From: Cladorhizidae sp. MBARI D1340-BT2
Taxonomy: Eukaryota; Porifera; Demospongiae; Poecilosclerida; Cladorhizidae
Assembly (NCBI GenBank): GCA_028752905.1
Contig: JAQNBH010000017.1
Span: forward strand, 35,851,101-35,915,100
Length of the DNA stretch: 64,000 nucleotides
Reading direction: 5' to 3'
The notes under the pieces are model-generated. The model was not told the origin of the DNA and made no database searches. It saw only the letters and a program-made list of their open reading frames with translations. Positions 43,881 through 55,336 of the stretch are shown piece after piece. The first letter of the stretch is position 1. Each line of letters starts with the position of its first letter. The position numbers were made by a program, and so were the translations under genes.

Positions 43881-45812
43881 GTAATATTGTCTTATTCTAC
43901 TCAGGATGTGATGTATCGGTGTCCACACATTTTAAAGCTAGTTGCTATTCACTAGTGCAGTTATAACTGTAATAATAATGTGCATGTATGGTGCATGTAT
44001 GTGTAGGTATACCACAAAGCTGGATCAGACGGTGTTCTATTTAATAAGGAGCATAGACCCATGCCATCATCATTCTCCTAGTCCATTATTTATCCTAGTC
44101 CATTATTAGCACCTTATTAGCACCTATCTGTATACATTTTCAAGTAACTCCTGGATGGAAAAAGGTGGGATTAATTGTATTTGACCTAGTTGACCATGAG
44201 TGTAGTATTGATAGGTATTTATATCACCTATAGACACGAGTCCAAATAGCCAAGATCATTATAATGGTCAGGAATGACTGGCTTATAGTAACCTGCCTTA
44301 TATGAGACTTAATGCTATTTATAATTCATTACATATATACATGAACCAGACTCTGAAGGTGAATCACCTTTAACAATAAAGAAGAAATACCCATTTCTTT
44401 CCAGGTTTCATTATCATCAGCAAGTGGATAGAGTTCATGTGAATTCCATGCTTAAAAATTGTTAACATTATACGTGATAAAAATATAGAACACCTGTGAG
44501 ATGATCTACTCAAGATGGCAAGCAGGTCTCTCTACATTTGAAAGTTGTGTTATGATAGTTCACCAAGATCTTGGTATGATGACTCACTTGTGTGCAGTAA
44601 GCAGAAGCATGTGAGGGGTGTGTCACCAAAAATGGTGGCAAGTATATTCACTGTTTGGACATGCCAAGTTTTGATGGCAAAGTAACATGGAAGAAGTGGT
44701 TTAAATCCACACAGTGCAAAGAAGATCAATGCAGACAGTTATGGTGTCTATATACTAAATAGTAAATATATGGTTTTGCTATTTGCATCATAATGGAACG
44801 GCCTATAGTAGTCTAGGGACCAAAAGTGATTCATCAGAGAATACTGCAGATGCCCATCCACCAGTCCTAGAAGTAATTTGATGGCTAAATACCATAAACT
44901 CTGGTTGATTTGCATCCTTACTTTCAAAGAAGCTGCAAATTTATATAATATATACTTGGAATTCTGTAGCTACCTTAAAATCATGTCAAGAAAACATTAA
45001 CACACTGACACGCAGGGAAGAATTAACGGACAAGGATCTAATGTGATATAAATCACAACATCTGCAGTAGAAAACTCACTGATAGTACTGTATCACATCA
45101 TCATTGATACGTGCAGTCAGTCATATTGCTTGGGTCAGTAAGTACAGGCATTCTGGGTGTGCAATATCTGGGTGTGCAATAAAATGTGAATCTTGCACCT
45201 TTTAGCATTAATTTACTAATAAATATGTGAACCTCTTATAGAATTTCAGGTTAGCATTTGAATGCATTTATTTCTGCACAGATTATAGATGCATACTTGC
45301 ACTTTATCAAGGAGGAACTGAGGAACTAAATAACAATCACAAATCTGTGGATTGCATCATCTGCTTCTTTAAAACTGATTGCACATCCAGATTGGATAAA
45401 GGAATTTGACTAAATATATCACAGATTTCAACATTAAAAAAATCTATTGTTGTTGAGTGCAGCCCCTTGGTAGTGGATCAACTACATCCTCCTTCAAGAT
45501 TTGGTTACACATGAGACCTGCACAAACCAAATGGCAGAGAAGAACAGCTTTCTCAGTGGCCATTGAGACCAGTGGCATTTTGGGTCCATAGACTGTGCCT
45601 CTCCCAAGGTTCTGGGTCATTCATTGTCTCATACATGCCACCACGGAGCCAAAATCTCATCAGTACCTTCTGCAGAGACTCTCCTTCACCACCCAAAGGG
45701 AGCTAGTGTTGGTTCAGTACTGGGAACAACAACAGTGAAGGCTGGTGGGATGTAGGACCATTCATAGCCTGGCCATATGGGCACAACAACTGTGAAGGCT
45801 GATGGCAGCCAT
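43881..45812. other. Intergenic sequence, no gene recognised
   Basis: AT-rich. Frames are short and match nothing I know. Near 45690-45812 there are partial direct repeats containing GTGAAGGCTG(G/A)TGG and GCCATATGGGCACAACAAC, into which the hAT-type element at 45813 has inserted. Confidence 0.4.
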
Positions 45813-47199
45813 CAGTGGGGTTCAATTAATTCAATGTTGAATTAGTTAGACTGTCATTTGGGTATATTTAATTCAACTGGTTTAGTTAGTTTGTCCCAGT
45901 TATTTTATTTATTTAAACTGGTTTTTGAGGTCCATTAATTCAAAGTTGAATTAAAATTGAATTAAGGGGGCATAGACCATTTTGTGGTCACCAATTTAAT
46001 GCTTCATCCATTTTGAATGGTTTTGATCTCAAAAGGTAGCTCATTCTCTGTGCTTTCCAATGATATTTATAGCCTATAGGCAAAGCAGTGTTGCCATCAA
46101 CATCTGGCTGACAGCCTGACACACTGGCAATAACAGAGGTGTTGTTTTTTTTACAAATTTTCAGCCTTCATCAAGACTTGCCATTTATGTTGCTGTCAGT
46201 CAATTCAATTTCTAATAAAACTCCCACCCCCCTTTTTCATTCAGCAGGAAAAGTGAGCCCATAGAATGAACCGTATCTCATGGAAAATTGGCTGGATTGA
46301 AAAAGTGATCATTCATTTTGAAGAGCAAAGAGAGAGCATTAAAAATTATATACTATAGACAAAAATTGAGTGAGCAAAACTGTGAATAATCGCATTTCTT
46401 TGAATCATGAGAAATCAAAATACAACACTCCAGGGTGCAGGGGTAGATCCAGGATGGTTGTAAACACCTCATTTTGCTCTTGATCTCATGACTATCATTC
46501 TTGCACTCTTTCATCAGCACCACAAAGACTCACCAGAAATACAGTGACTGAGCAGGGTTGACACAGGAGCAGGCAGGCCTGTGATAGCCAGCGCTAGGGA
46601 AGGACCAGATACAGACGCCATGTGAAGGTAAAGGGTGGAGCATAAACGGTAAAGCTATGAATACTATACTTCCAAACTTTCAGCATCATTTGAGTCTTCA
46701 GCTTCTGGATATCTCTTCTTCTCCCACGATTCTAACCCAGAAGATCCTTCGTAACTCTTCATGACTCCATACTTTCGTCTTTCCAGAGCTTTTGTTTGCA
46801 TTCTTCTTGACATGGAATTTAATAGTATTAATAATGCTAACAAGTAAATAGCAGTATATACCAATGTGGGTGTGTGTTAGTGGGTGTCAAACCAGTGGCC
46901 ACAAAACCCGAACATAAGGTCCGGTGAAACAAAAAAAGTCCGCAAATAGAGTTTTCAAATCCCTCAAATAGAGTTTTCAAAGCCCACTTCCAAGGAGGTG
47001 GGAAAAACGAACATGAAAATTAAATGAACGGACTTTCCTAAAAAAAGCCAATCTTATGGTCTCTTTATTTAATTCAAAATTAGTTCATTTTAGTTGACTT
47101 GTCATGTCAATTTTAGTTGAATTGTTTAGTTAAACTGTCATCAAATTTATTTGAATTAATTAGTTAACTTGTCATATCAAATTTAATCGAACCCCACTG
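45813..47199. mobile_element. 1.39-kb non-autonomous hAT-type element with 8-bp target duplication
   Basis: The ends are CAGTGGGGTTCAATTAA and the complement of CAGTGGGGTTCGATTAA. It is flanked by a perfect 8-base direct repeat GCAGCCAT (45805-45812, 47200-47207), as expected for hAT. Subterminal regions at both ends hold many AATTAGTT / GTTGAATTA motifs in both orientations. No transposase is recognised; one minus frame (46864-46664) has no known domain. Confidence 0.85.
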
Positions 47200-47235
47200 G
47201 CAGCCATATAGGCATAGGCTGATGGGTTGTAGGAC

Positions 47236-47262
47236 CGCTCTCGACTAGATGCTCCAACCTTA
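47236..47262 (-). repeat. Partial hammerhead-like repeat, copy E
   Basis: The minus strand reads GGTTGGAGCATCTAGTCGAGAG, keeping stem II wording but lacking GAAA and the CTGATGA core. It is a relic. Confidence 0.4.
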
Positions 47263-47469
47263 TTTAACATTTTTGTCTCTTCATCCAAAAAATTTCCCTT
47301 ATATGCAGGTCTTCAGCTGAGTCAAAAGATGATCAAGAAATAAAAACAGAAGCATTGCTTTAACATTTGATGCAACTTCTAATAAATGCAACATTACATA
47401 ACATAGTGGCATATGCCTCGTCTAATAACTCAATTATAACATGAGATTAAATATTACTTTTTTGGTTAC

Positions 47470-47760
47470 AAGCATTAATGGTGGATGAGGTGCGCAGAAC
47501 TGTATATTGGATCTGGAGTTTGGCTGGACGAATATGGAAGAGGAAGGATAGAAGTGCTGCTGGGGAAAGGTGTGGGGAGCATATATATACAAGATGCAGT
47601 GAAGGAGGAGGTGGGTGAGTGTGTTATCTATTGAGTAGAAAAGTGGTGGAAGAGGAGAAAGAAACTATTGTATGGCGAGTAGATGAATGATCTTTGGTCC
47701 TCTCTCCTCCCACCCTCTTTGAACAATTGGACACTCGTAGCTATTATTATTACTGCAATT
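47470..47760 (+). pseudogene. LINE ORF2 tail fragment (second copy)
   Basis: In one plus frame it reads WLDEYGRGRIEVLLGKGVG, KEEVGECVIY, EKWWKRRKKLLYGE and NDLWS, paralogous to the minus-strand relic at 42951-43160 (KEEVGECVMFWVGKWWQRRKELL-like). It has in-frame stops. The shared end GGACACTCGTA marks the same LINE 3' region. Confidence 0.7.
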
Positions 47761-47942
47761 ATGCATTATTATTAAGTATTGTTTTGTTGCTCTTTTCCAG
47801 TACATCATTTTTGGACTTATTATTTCGTGTCACAATGTGCAAGATTAAATTTTGAAAACTTTTTTTCCACAGCATCCACATCAAATATTCTCCCCTCCCC
47901 CTCCCCGAGGTCTTGTATACGTTGTTACTTTTCTGTTTCTTT

Positions 47943-48022
47943 CAATGGCTTGGTTATACCTAGCCCTAGCCCCTAGCTCCTAGCCCTAGCCCCTAGCCCT
48001 AGCCCCTAGCCCTTGCCTATAT
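47943..48022. repeat. (CTAGCCC)n-like simple repeat
   Basis: Runs of CTAGCCCTAGCCCCTAGC. It resembles but is not the animal telomere repeat (CCCTAA). Confidence 0.8.
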
Positions 48023-48529
48023 ACAACAAGCTTTATTTTGTTGATGACTATTAAAGGAAACCTCGATAGAGTGAGCTGGGATGAGCCCTGGCCAGAGAGA
48101 TCTCTTTCCAGCTACGTCAAACTAGACCATAGAGGATTCTAACCCCAACATGGGGTCAGGACCAGAGAAGTCTCTCAAAACTCCGTCTTACCTCTAGCTA
48201 CTAGGAAGAGCGCAGTCAGATTCTCCGACAGTTCTCAGATGCTCGCTGCATGCAGGCTAGGCGGCACTAAATCCACCTGGGTTATTGGTGGAGGAATATA
48301 AACCATGACGACAATAAGGGGCTCAAGTTTATGGGTTATCGTCAATTTTATTTTATATAGAGAAAAAATTATTTACATATGAGTAACTAACTGGTTTAAT
48401 GAAGAGCGTCTCACTATAATGAGAGAAGTTGTCAAGCATGCCGGGTTGAAAAAAATTTCCTTCTGGCATGAGAACTTTTTTCAACCTGGCGTTTGACCAC
48501 TAGAAAGCTTCCTCTAGCCACAGATCAAT
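48023..48529. other. Intergenic, no gene recognised
   Basis: Nothing recognisable apart from a short inverted pair (GGTTGAAAAAAATTTCC / TTTTTTCAACC) near 48444-48488. Confidence 0.4.
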
Positions 48530-48830
48530 GTCAACTGTCTAGCACTTTCCTAGCAGGAGCAACATTTGCAGCAACTCAGGTCTTCAAGATTTTGAGACCC
48601 CACTTTATGTCTAGCACTTTCCTAGCAGGACATTTGCAGCAACACTTGCAGCAACTCATGCCTTCAAGATTTTGAGTTACTACATTTTGGCTGCAGTTTA
48701 CATAGTGATAGCATTTTTAGTATCAAAAGAGAGTACACAGAGAGATCTATCTTTTGAGCCATACATCAAGTTCATACAGTAAATTGTGCAGAATCTATGG
48801 AGTTCCAAAAAATCATAACCACAAGATGTA
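48530..48830. repeat. Dispersed repeat, copy 2 (related to 24160-24396)
   Basis: It shares TGTCTAGCACTTTCC, TTTTGAGACCCC, GCATTTTTAGTATCAA and ATCTATGGAGTTCCAAA with 24160-24396. It has an internal tandem duplication of TAGCACTTTCCTAGCAGG (48540 and 48614). Confidence 0.65.
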
Positions 48831-49469
48831 AGGTATGGGTGTTGAGCAAGTCATGAATAACTCCCTTACCAGTCAATAAGCACTGCCATTTTTTTTGGAC
48901 ATACCACAAAAGTATACAATGAAATGACATGGGTGCTAAACAGCTACTTACATGCATGAAACATCAAAGTATAACTTGTTACTTGTCCTCCAAATTGAAA
49001 TGTGCGCCTTTCATTGTACAGAGCAGGGAACAAGATGCACAATGGTTATTTCCAACTTTTTTTCTTCACTGAGGTAGAATTGTTCGCAGCTTTTAGAATT
49101 TGTTTTTGAGTAAGTCACGTCTGAAGTAGACGTGCTGTTATTGGGCCATCCACACACACCATTAATGTATACCCTCAAATTCTGTTCCACCATCTACAGT
49201 GACCTTCATAGGGCCAGAGCTAGTGTTAGTCAGGGCTATGGCCTAAAGTATTAGGGCACAAGGAGAATCTTTTGTGAAAGTTGGGCTTTAGAAAATTCAG
49301 TTAACATAGAGAAAAGGGCATGTTGAAAATCATAAAGTGCTTTGCACCTGTTTGGATGCACACCTGGAAATCCAGGCTCATGTTAAGAAAATCAAAACTC
49401 CCAACACTATATGTCACCCTCTCCGCTCCTTCCTGCTCCACCATAGTCGTAGCCAAGTCATCCAAACAG
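48831..49469. other. Intergenic, no gene recognised
   Basis: Short frames only, with no repeats or domains identified. Confidence 0.4.
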
Positions 49470-51120
49470 GGGACTCAATTGGAACGTACCCGAGTTGAAA
49501 GGTGATAACTGCCATGCCGACAGCAATCTCCACAACTCGAGAACAAATCTCCACCTTTGGGCAGAGGTTCCAGATGAGACTGTTGAACGACTAATTTTGA
49601 TTCTGGTTCATCAACCACACAGCGCTCCATGAAGGCATCAGGTGAGAGGTCAAGAAACACTCTCTTGACATAGGGAGCAATTGCACTGTCAATGGTGAGC
49701 TTGGGATTGGGTGGAGTCTCATTATTGGCGAGAGGTCATTCTTCAACCCAACTGCATAATTTGGGTGGGAATAGTTCAACTAGAATACCACTAGCTTCAT
49801 GTTCTTCATGGGTAAGGTGACCTTTCCTGCCTGTCCACACCATCTTGCCATCTGGGCCAATATGCTGCTTTGCAGTCTTCAGGTGATCCAGCATCCGCTT
49901 TTGCACATGTGGCCAGCACACTCGTGCTTCTCACTGGAGTGTTGCACTGGCCAACATACTCGTGCTTCTCACTGGAGTGTTGCACTGGCCTACACACTCC
50001 TGCTTCTCACTGGAGTGTTGCACTGGCCTACACACTCGTGCTTCTCACTGGAGTGTTGCACTGGCCTACACACTCGTGCTTCTCACTGGAGTGTTGCACT
50101 TACCAACACACTCGTGCTTCTCACTGGAGTGTTGCACTTACCAACACACTCGTGCTTCTCACTGGAGTGCTGCACTGACCAACACACTCGTGCTACTCAC
50201 TGGAGTGTTGCACTGGCCAACACACTTGTGCTTCTCACTGGAGTGTTGCCCTGGCCAACACACTCGTGCTTCTCAATGTGGTATGCATTTCCATATGGGT
50301 TGACATTACACAGAGAGATGCAGGTGGAAGAGTTGCCGTTAGCGATCATGGAGGTTCATCGTAGCTTGTGCTTTTCCTCTGACCGATGCCATATTCTGAG
50401 AGCCCCTTCAGCCTCCATAGCACCTGAAGATCCCTGTGTTCACACTGCAGTGCCCCTCCCACCAATCCTTGAACTCCTCTGATGTTGCATTCATCTGGCA
50501 CTTCTCCTGGAACAAGTGACATCAGTTCCTGAGGACTTCAACGTCCAGCACCTGCCCTGTCTTCCAACGAGCCACGACAACAACAGACACCTGTGCATCC
50601 CCTCCTTGACCAGGAGTCATCTACGGTGACCTTCAAAGGTGACCTTTACGTCAACACTCTCACCCTCAACAGCATCCCTGCGGAGGACAGCTGCAGCATG
50701 ACATTTTGGCCTCCATCTCAGCTACAGCGGCGTCCTTCAACTTCTTGTTTAGTGTGTAGCTAGGAGGTAGCATACCCATCATGCCAGTGAAAGTCTCCAT
50801 GCTGGTCCTTCCCTTATGAATAACTCTCGCTGCAAGATCAGGACCTCCCATTCACCTCCAGGTCCTTCTCACACTATAGTTCAGTGATTGGAGATGCATT
50901 CCCTTAATCTCGTCTCTCCCAAAGTGACCACCATTTTATCGCGGCAGATTTTGATAAGTCTCTCTTGTTCTTACTTATCCGCCATGGAATGGCAAAGGCG
51001 AGAGCCACCAAATGCTGAGTCTTCACCACAGTAAATAGAACCGTTATCTCAGCCCCTGTTTCTGTTCTTTGCCAAATGGCTATGGGTAGGTTGGTAAACA
51101 TTGTCCCTTACCTCACAGGC
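49470..51120 (-). pseudogene. Mutator-like transposase pseudogene
   Basis: Read on the minus strand across several frames, it shows the order of an animal Mutator-like transposase: VIHKGRTSMETFTGMMGM, YTLNKKLKDAAVAEMEAKM, VDVKVTFEG and WSRRG (start of the catalytic domain), VVVVARWKTGQVLDVEV, MNATSEEFKDWWEGH, GSSGAMEAEGALRIWHRS, then HVQKRMLDHLK, and a tail like NSLIWNLCPK. At least six frameshifts or stops break it. A 38-bp minisatellite interrupts it between IEKHEC and HVQKRM. No terminal inverted repeats were found. It is a dead relic in the intergenic region upstream of H2AX's 3' side. Confidence 0.82.
49916..50278. repeat. 38-bp minisatellite inside the transposase pseudogene
   Basis: About nine copies of CTCGTGCTTCTCACTGGAGT (first 20 bases of 38). 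On the transposase strand each unit begins GAGAAGCACGAGTGTGTTGG, the codons for EKHECVG that normally precede HVQKRM, so the array was seeded by coding sequence. 38 is not a multiple of three, so it also breaks the frame. Confidence 0.92.
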
Positions 51121-51469
51121 AAATGCTTCTCAGCCAAACAAGCACTCTTGTTGAACTCAAGTAAAGAGAGAACCCAGAACTGCTGAGCATGCATGTGTAC
51201 AATTACATAATTTAAGCTTGGGATGATACAAAGGGAGTTTTAAGTAGCTAATGACTTTAGAATGAGCATTTTAGGAAGCATAGTTTTTGGATTACGAACA
51301 TGACTATTTCCTCATAAGCAGAGCAGAACTAGCAAAATAAAGAGTGCAAAGTGGAAACCACTCATCACTCATCAGCACTCGACCATGCATAGCGAGGTCA
51401 GCCCAGAGGGGCCTGAGCCAAGGTCATGATCACATGAGCTGAGCATTGGTTTATTTGACTTCCTTCCAA
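51121..51469. other. Intergenic, no gene recognised
   Basis: No recognised features. Confidence 0.4.
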
Positions 51470-51474
51470 GTTAA

Positions 51475-51910
51475 GGCTGAAAGTGTTAGTCATGTGACAA
51501 ACATATGAACAGACACACAAATCATACATAAGTGGACCAGCAGGGGTTCAGGTGATTGTCATGTGACAAAGATATGAACAGAACAAAGATATGAACACAC
51601 ACACAAATCATACATAATAGACCAGCAGGGGTTCAGGTGATTGTCATGTGACAAAGATATGAACAGACACAAAAATCAATAAACAAATACATAAGTGGAC
51701 CAGCAGAGGTTCAGGTGATAGTCATGTGACAAAGATATGAACAGACACAAATCATACATAAGTGGACCAGCAGGGGTTCAGGTGATTGTCATGTGACAAA
51801 GATATGAATAGACACACAAATCATACATAGTGGACCAGCAGGGGTTCAGGTGATAGTCATGTGACAAACATATGAACAGACGTACATAAGTGGACCAGCA
51901 GGGGTTCTAG
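51475..51910. repeat. About 69-bp minisatellite
   Basis: Six imperfect copies of GTGGACCAGCAGGGGTTCAG (first 20 bases) and GTCATGTGACAAAGATATGA, with small indels between them. Confidence 0.92.
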
Positions 51911-51953
51911 GGGGGAAGTTTGAGGGTCATCATTCCAGACAAACTACCGTCAT

Positions 51954-52123
51954 GATGTCATCAAGACATAACTTGCTTCTGCAAAATTCACCTCGTACTA
52001 ACTTATAACTATAGAGTGTCTGTGATGCCATGGAAGTCGATGTCATCAAGACATAACTTGCTTCTGCAAAATTCACCTCGTACTAACTTATAACTATAGA
52101 GTGTCTGTGATGCCATGGAAGTC
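51954..52123. repeat. Perfect 85-bp tandem duplication
   Basis: Two adjacent, apparently identical 85-base copies starting GATGTCATCAAGACATAACT, a recent duplication. Confidence 0.95.
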
Positions 52124-52507
52124 GGAGAAGATTTCGTCTGAGATACACCAGACACACTTTTGCCCAATCACAATTCAATTTTTTTGGTCATCTTCTAAGA
52201 TGTGCATGTAGGTAGGTATTTGATCATCGCTTACAACATAATGTTCTTTCAATTAAAGGTATGCACATTTTCAATTATTTGTTGTTTCTGGACTCGAATG
52301 CTATATACACAAAGATAGACAGATAACCTTTGGAGGCATGTTTTCTCCTGAGGTGAGCTTTTGGGATCTACACAGGAATGGGTCCAGATGCTATCTCAAG
52401 AAAAAAGCACAACTACAAACAAAGCATGTAGTCAAGATCTCATTAACCACTAAAGACCACAGGAAGGTAAAGGTCGATTGTCTATTATTTAGACTCCTTC
52501 ACGCCAA
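52124..52507. other. Intergenic, no gene recognised
   Basis: No recognised features; one short frame (52338-52535) has no known domain. Confidence 0.4.
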
Positions 52508-52740
52508 AGGCCTGTCCACACTACACCTAGACTGATGTTCGGTCCTAGGGAAAACTCTGCGTATTCGTCTCCCGTCCACACGAAGCAAAAATAATCGGCC
52601 TAATTGCTAATACTGGAGCTGTAGTTGAGATCAGCTACCTACAGATGTACAGGAAACATTTTCTGAAGAGAAAGAAAGGAGCGAGCTGAGGGAAAGGCAG
52701 TTCCAACGTCGATATTGGGAAAACACAAACCGGTGACGAC
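52508..52740. mobile_element. Relic end of the TA-flanked inverted-repeat element
   Basis: AAAGGCCTGTCCACACTACA matches the terminus of the 23292-23990 element, and CCGTCCACACG near 52573 echoes it. A matching right end was not found, so this is a truncated or diverged copy. Confidence 0.5.
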
Positions 52741-52890
52741 CTTTACCAATCACTATACCATAGCGTGTATGTGCCCATAAAGGATGTAATTTTCATATAT
52801 ATTTTTTGAATAAGTTATTTCAAAATAAGTAATGCCAGAAAAATGTGTAATGATGAGTGAGATGCAGCTGGTTAAATGAAAAGAGTCAGT

Positions 52891-53295
52891 TCAGTACTCC
52901 TGGCTCTGAGAAGAAGCCTTCTTACCACCAGAACCCGACTTCTTGGGCAGAAGAACAGCCTGGATGTTGGGAATAACACCTCCCTGGGCAATGGTGACAC
53001 CAGACAGAAGCTTGTTTAGTTCCTCGTCATTTCTGATAGCCAGCTGAAGATGTCTGGGATTAATCCTTAATTTCTTGTTGTCCCTGGCAGCGTTTCCAGC
53101 TAACTCAAGGATCTCAGCTGCCAAATATTCCATTACAGCAGCCATGTAGACTGGTGCACCAGCTCCCACACGTTGAGAGTAGTTTCCACGCTTGAGATGG
53201 CGGTGAACACGGCCGACTGGAAACTGAAGTCCTGCGCGAGTAGAACGAGTCTTGCTCTTAGCACGAGCTTTACCTCCTTTTCCACGTCCAGACAT
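52891..53295 (-). CDS. H2AX: Histone H2AX
   Basis: An intronless 134-residue histone H2A starting [20 protein letters not shown], with [12 protein letters not shown], the acidic-patch region ([17 protein letters not shown]), [18 protein letters not shown] and a tail ending [10 protein letters not shown]. The C-terminal SQEY is the H2A.X motif, whose Ser is phosphorylated by ATM/ATR/DNA-PK at DNA breaks; human H2AX also ends SQEY. An in-frame ATG 21 codons upstream (53358) exists, but it lies at the TATA-like sequence and its extension is not histone-like, so the MSGRG start is chosen. No histone stem-loop is seen in about 110 bp after the stop. Confidence 0.97.
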   Translation of the reverse strand: MSGRGKGGKARAKSKTRSTRAGLQFPVGRVHRHLKRGNYSQRVGAGAPVYMAAVMEYLAAEILELAGNAARDNKKLRINPRHLQLAIRNDEELNKLLSGVTIAQGGVIPNIQAVLLPKKSGSGGKKASSQSQEY

Positions 53296-53335
53296 AGTAA
53301 GAAGGAAGAAGAAAGAGTTGGGTTGAGTGATCAAT

Positions 53336-53445
53336 ACGCTTTGGCGCGAAGAGCTCACCTTTTAAAGGTGAAAGGGCGGGTCTTTGAGAGGATCACATGG
53401 GAGGGATCATTTACAATAGGATCATTTTGACATCGTCCAATCCGA
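53336..53445 (-). promoter_or_regulatory. H2AX: H2AX promoter: E2F site, TATA-like, GC box, CCAAT box
   Basis: Upstream of the ATG on the gene strand there is an E2F consensus (TTTGGCGCGAA on plus, 53340-53350), a TATA-like CCTTTAAAAGG (53358-53368), a GC box (GGGCGGG, 53374-53380) and a CCAAT on the plus strand (53437-53441). This set fits S-phase histone transcription. Confidence 0.7.
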
Positions 53446-53459
53446 TTGCAGCATAGCAT

Positions 53460-54230
53460 TAACTTTATTTTGGTGATCTTTACCAAGTCAGCTCAATTTC
53501 TACAGTCCGACCCATACCAGATAGCTAAGTAAGTGATTTCACAGAAGTTAGAGTCTGGATTTACGCAATTAGCTAGTTGTTGTAATGCGACTATCTGAGA
53601 GAAAGGTTGAATTGGTATTCATTAGTTCTTCTAGAAGTTCTTGTTCCTCTGTGTGTGGCACATCATCCCTCTTCCATAGATTCCCACTTTTTGTAAGTAC
53701 TTTCAGGGACAAAATCCGCTTTAATTGATATATGTTTAAGCCATGCCCAATACAATATTCAATCAGACATCGATCATTGCATAAGAAGGCTATGAAAGTG
53801 AAGTAGTTTTCTTGTATTTCTTACAAGTTCTTTACTGTAGTTAAAGTGGCACAATCCTTTAGCTCTTTTGGGCAGGGTAAGATGAAGCCATAACAAAACA
53901 TGACCAGTTATTTGCTGAAATTTGGAATTGTCAATTTTGAATTTAGATTGCAATTGCCAGCTTTAATCATACATTTATATTTAACACTCAATTGTGGAGA
54001 GTTGTCATGAGTTAATACATATGATTACTAATCAACCTCTATAAATAAAATTAAATAAAAGAAGCTGTTTGAGAGGTGGCAGTTCAACCTCTAATAAATA
54101 AATTAGTTCTGTTAGCTCTCTATATAGCACAATTGATAACCCCTATGGCAGTGTCACGAGCCAGATGTTCACTGCATTTGTACGGTTATTTTTGGTTGAC
54201 TCAAATATTTCTCCTTAATTTTATTTTTAT
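53460..54230. other. Intergenic, no gene recognised
   Basis: AT-rich. A minus frame near 53600-53700 (WKRDDVPHTEEQELLEELM) looks protein-like but I could not place it or find convincing splice sites. Confidence 0.35.
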
Positions 54231-54231
54231 T

Positions 54232-54280
54232 TTGAAACCAACATTTCAACCTAATTTGGTCTTCATCATGGTGAAGAGAA
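54232..54280 (-). ncRNA. Second type of hammerhead-like motif
   Basis: The minus strand reads CACC-ATGATGA-AGACC-AAATTA-GGTT-GAAA-TGTT-GG. The order (core, stem II, GAAA, NUH-like triplet, helix I partner) fits a hammerhead. The first core base is A rather than C and stem II is short, so activity is doubtful. Confidence 0.35.
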
Positions 54281-54834
54281 ATATATCTGGTTACTGTCCA
54301 GTGAATCACACCAAATTTTCGTGAATCTCGCCCTGGATTTAGGCAGAGCATATCGGATTACTAGCTTTGTACTTGTCATTTGCTGCATCAGGTATATCTG
54401 GCAAAAATCATTCCCTGCATTGGATATTTCTTGTTGGAATGGAGCATACCAGTAAGACGAGAGATGAAGCTGTTTCAATCGTAAAAGGCAACTAGGCTAG
54501 GGAGCTAGGTAGGACAGATGGATTCACCATTTTGATCAATAAGATTTCACCATTTTGATCAATAAGATTTTTTTTTTACACACTTAGAATATCTAGTATA
54601 CCAGTTTCGGTGGCTGGCAGCACTTAGTTCCTTCAGAACATCAGCTTTCCTAATTTGGCACAGTTTTTCTCCTTTAAACAAATGATTAATTTTTTTCTTC
54701 CTGCATCTTAGGGCTTAATTAGAAGATCAGAGAATTTTGAAACGAGGAGAATTTTGAAATGAGATGGGTCTTTTCTTTCCTTGCACTTTAAATCAGAATC
54801 TGCAAAAAAATTGTTTGTAAACATTCAATGCACA
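54281..54834. other. Intergenic, no gene recognised
   Basis: It includes a short duplication of GATTTCACCATTTTGATCAA-like sequence (TTCACCATTTTGATCAATAA twice, 54522-54570). Nothing else was seen. Confidence 0.45.
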
Positions 54835-54971
54835 ACATTAGGGGCAATGCCAACTAGCACTTGCTAGCCACCTCATGCACAGCAGCATTAGGGGTAATGC
54901 CAACCAGCACTTGCTAATACTAAGCCACCTCATGCATAGCAATATTAGGGGCTAGCACTTGCTAATACTGT
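54835..54971. repeat. Tandem repeat at the Gypsy target site (left part)
   Basis: Units contain GCATTAGGGGTAATGCCAAC, CAGCACTTGCTAATACTAAG and CCACCTCATGCA. The same array resumes at 59954-60020 after the retrotransposon, showing that the element inserted into it. Confidence 0.85.
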
Positions 54972-55141
54972 TGTAGCGGCTCCATACTTGACATTCCCTA
55001 CCAAACTCAACTCTGTAATGATGACCTTAGACCTTTGCATATTATTGATTCAAGTCACATGTCTTATTTATTGAGTTGAGTTGAAATAAAGCTATTGTCA
55101 ATTTGTTAGCCTTCTAAGTAACGATACTTGCGCCGGCTACA
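54972..55141 (+). repeat. 5' LTR (170 bp)
   Basis: It starts TGTAGCGGCTCC and ends GCGCCGGCTACA (TG...CA), with near-inverted ends TGTAGC/GGCTACA. It contains AATAAA at about 55085 for polyadenylation. Confidence 0.92.
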
Positions 55142-55160
55142 GTGGTGACCCCGACGAAGT
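55142..55160 (+). other. Putative primer-binding site
   Basis: GTGGTGACCCCGACGAAG directly follows the LTR. It resembles primer-binding sites of animal Gypsy elements (TGGTGACCCCGACG). The tRNA used was not determined. Confidence 0.6.
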
Positions 55161-55336
55161 TATTAACGACAGCTAAACTCCGCTCCCTCACAACGTCACT
55201 CCCAGACCACTACGGATGGCAGAATCAGCAGCGGCAATCAGCAGTCTCACTCAAGTTCTGGTCCGCCGACCCAGAGGTCTGGTTCGCGCAGGCAGAAGCC
55301 CAGTTTGCTGTGCGAAACATTGTCACGGACGAGACT

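Noticed and set aside
47943..48022. Interstitial telomere
   Set aside because: The motif is CCCTAG with variable C number, not the animal CCCTAA repeat.
49799..50482. Plus-strand frames rich in Cys and Ser (HSCFSLECCTG repeats)
   Set aside because: They are antisense frames of the 38-bp minisatellite inside the transposase pseudogene.
53296..53358. Upstream in-frame ATG of H2AX adding 21 residues
   Set aside because: The extension is not histone-like and the ATG coincides with the TATA-like promoter region; MSGRGKGG is the conserved start.
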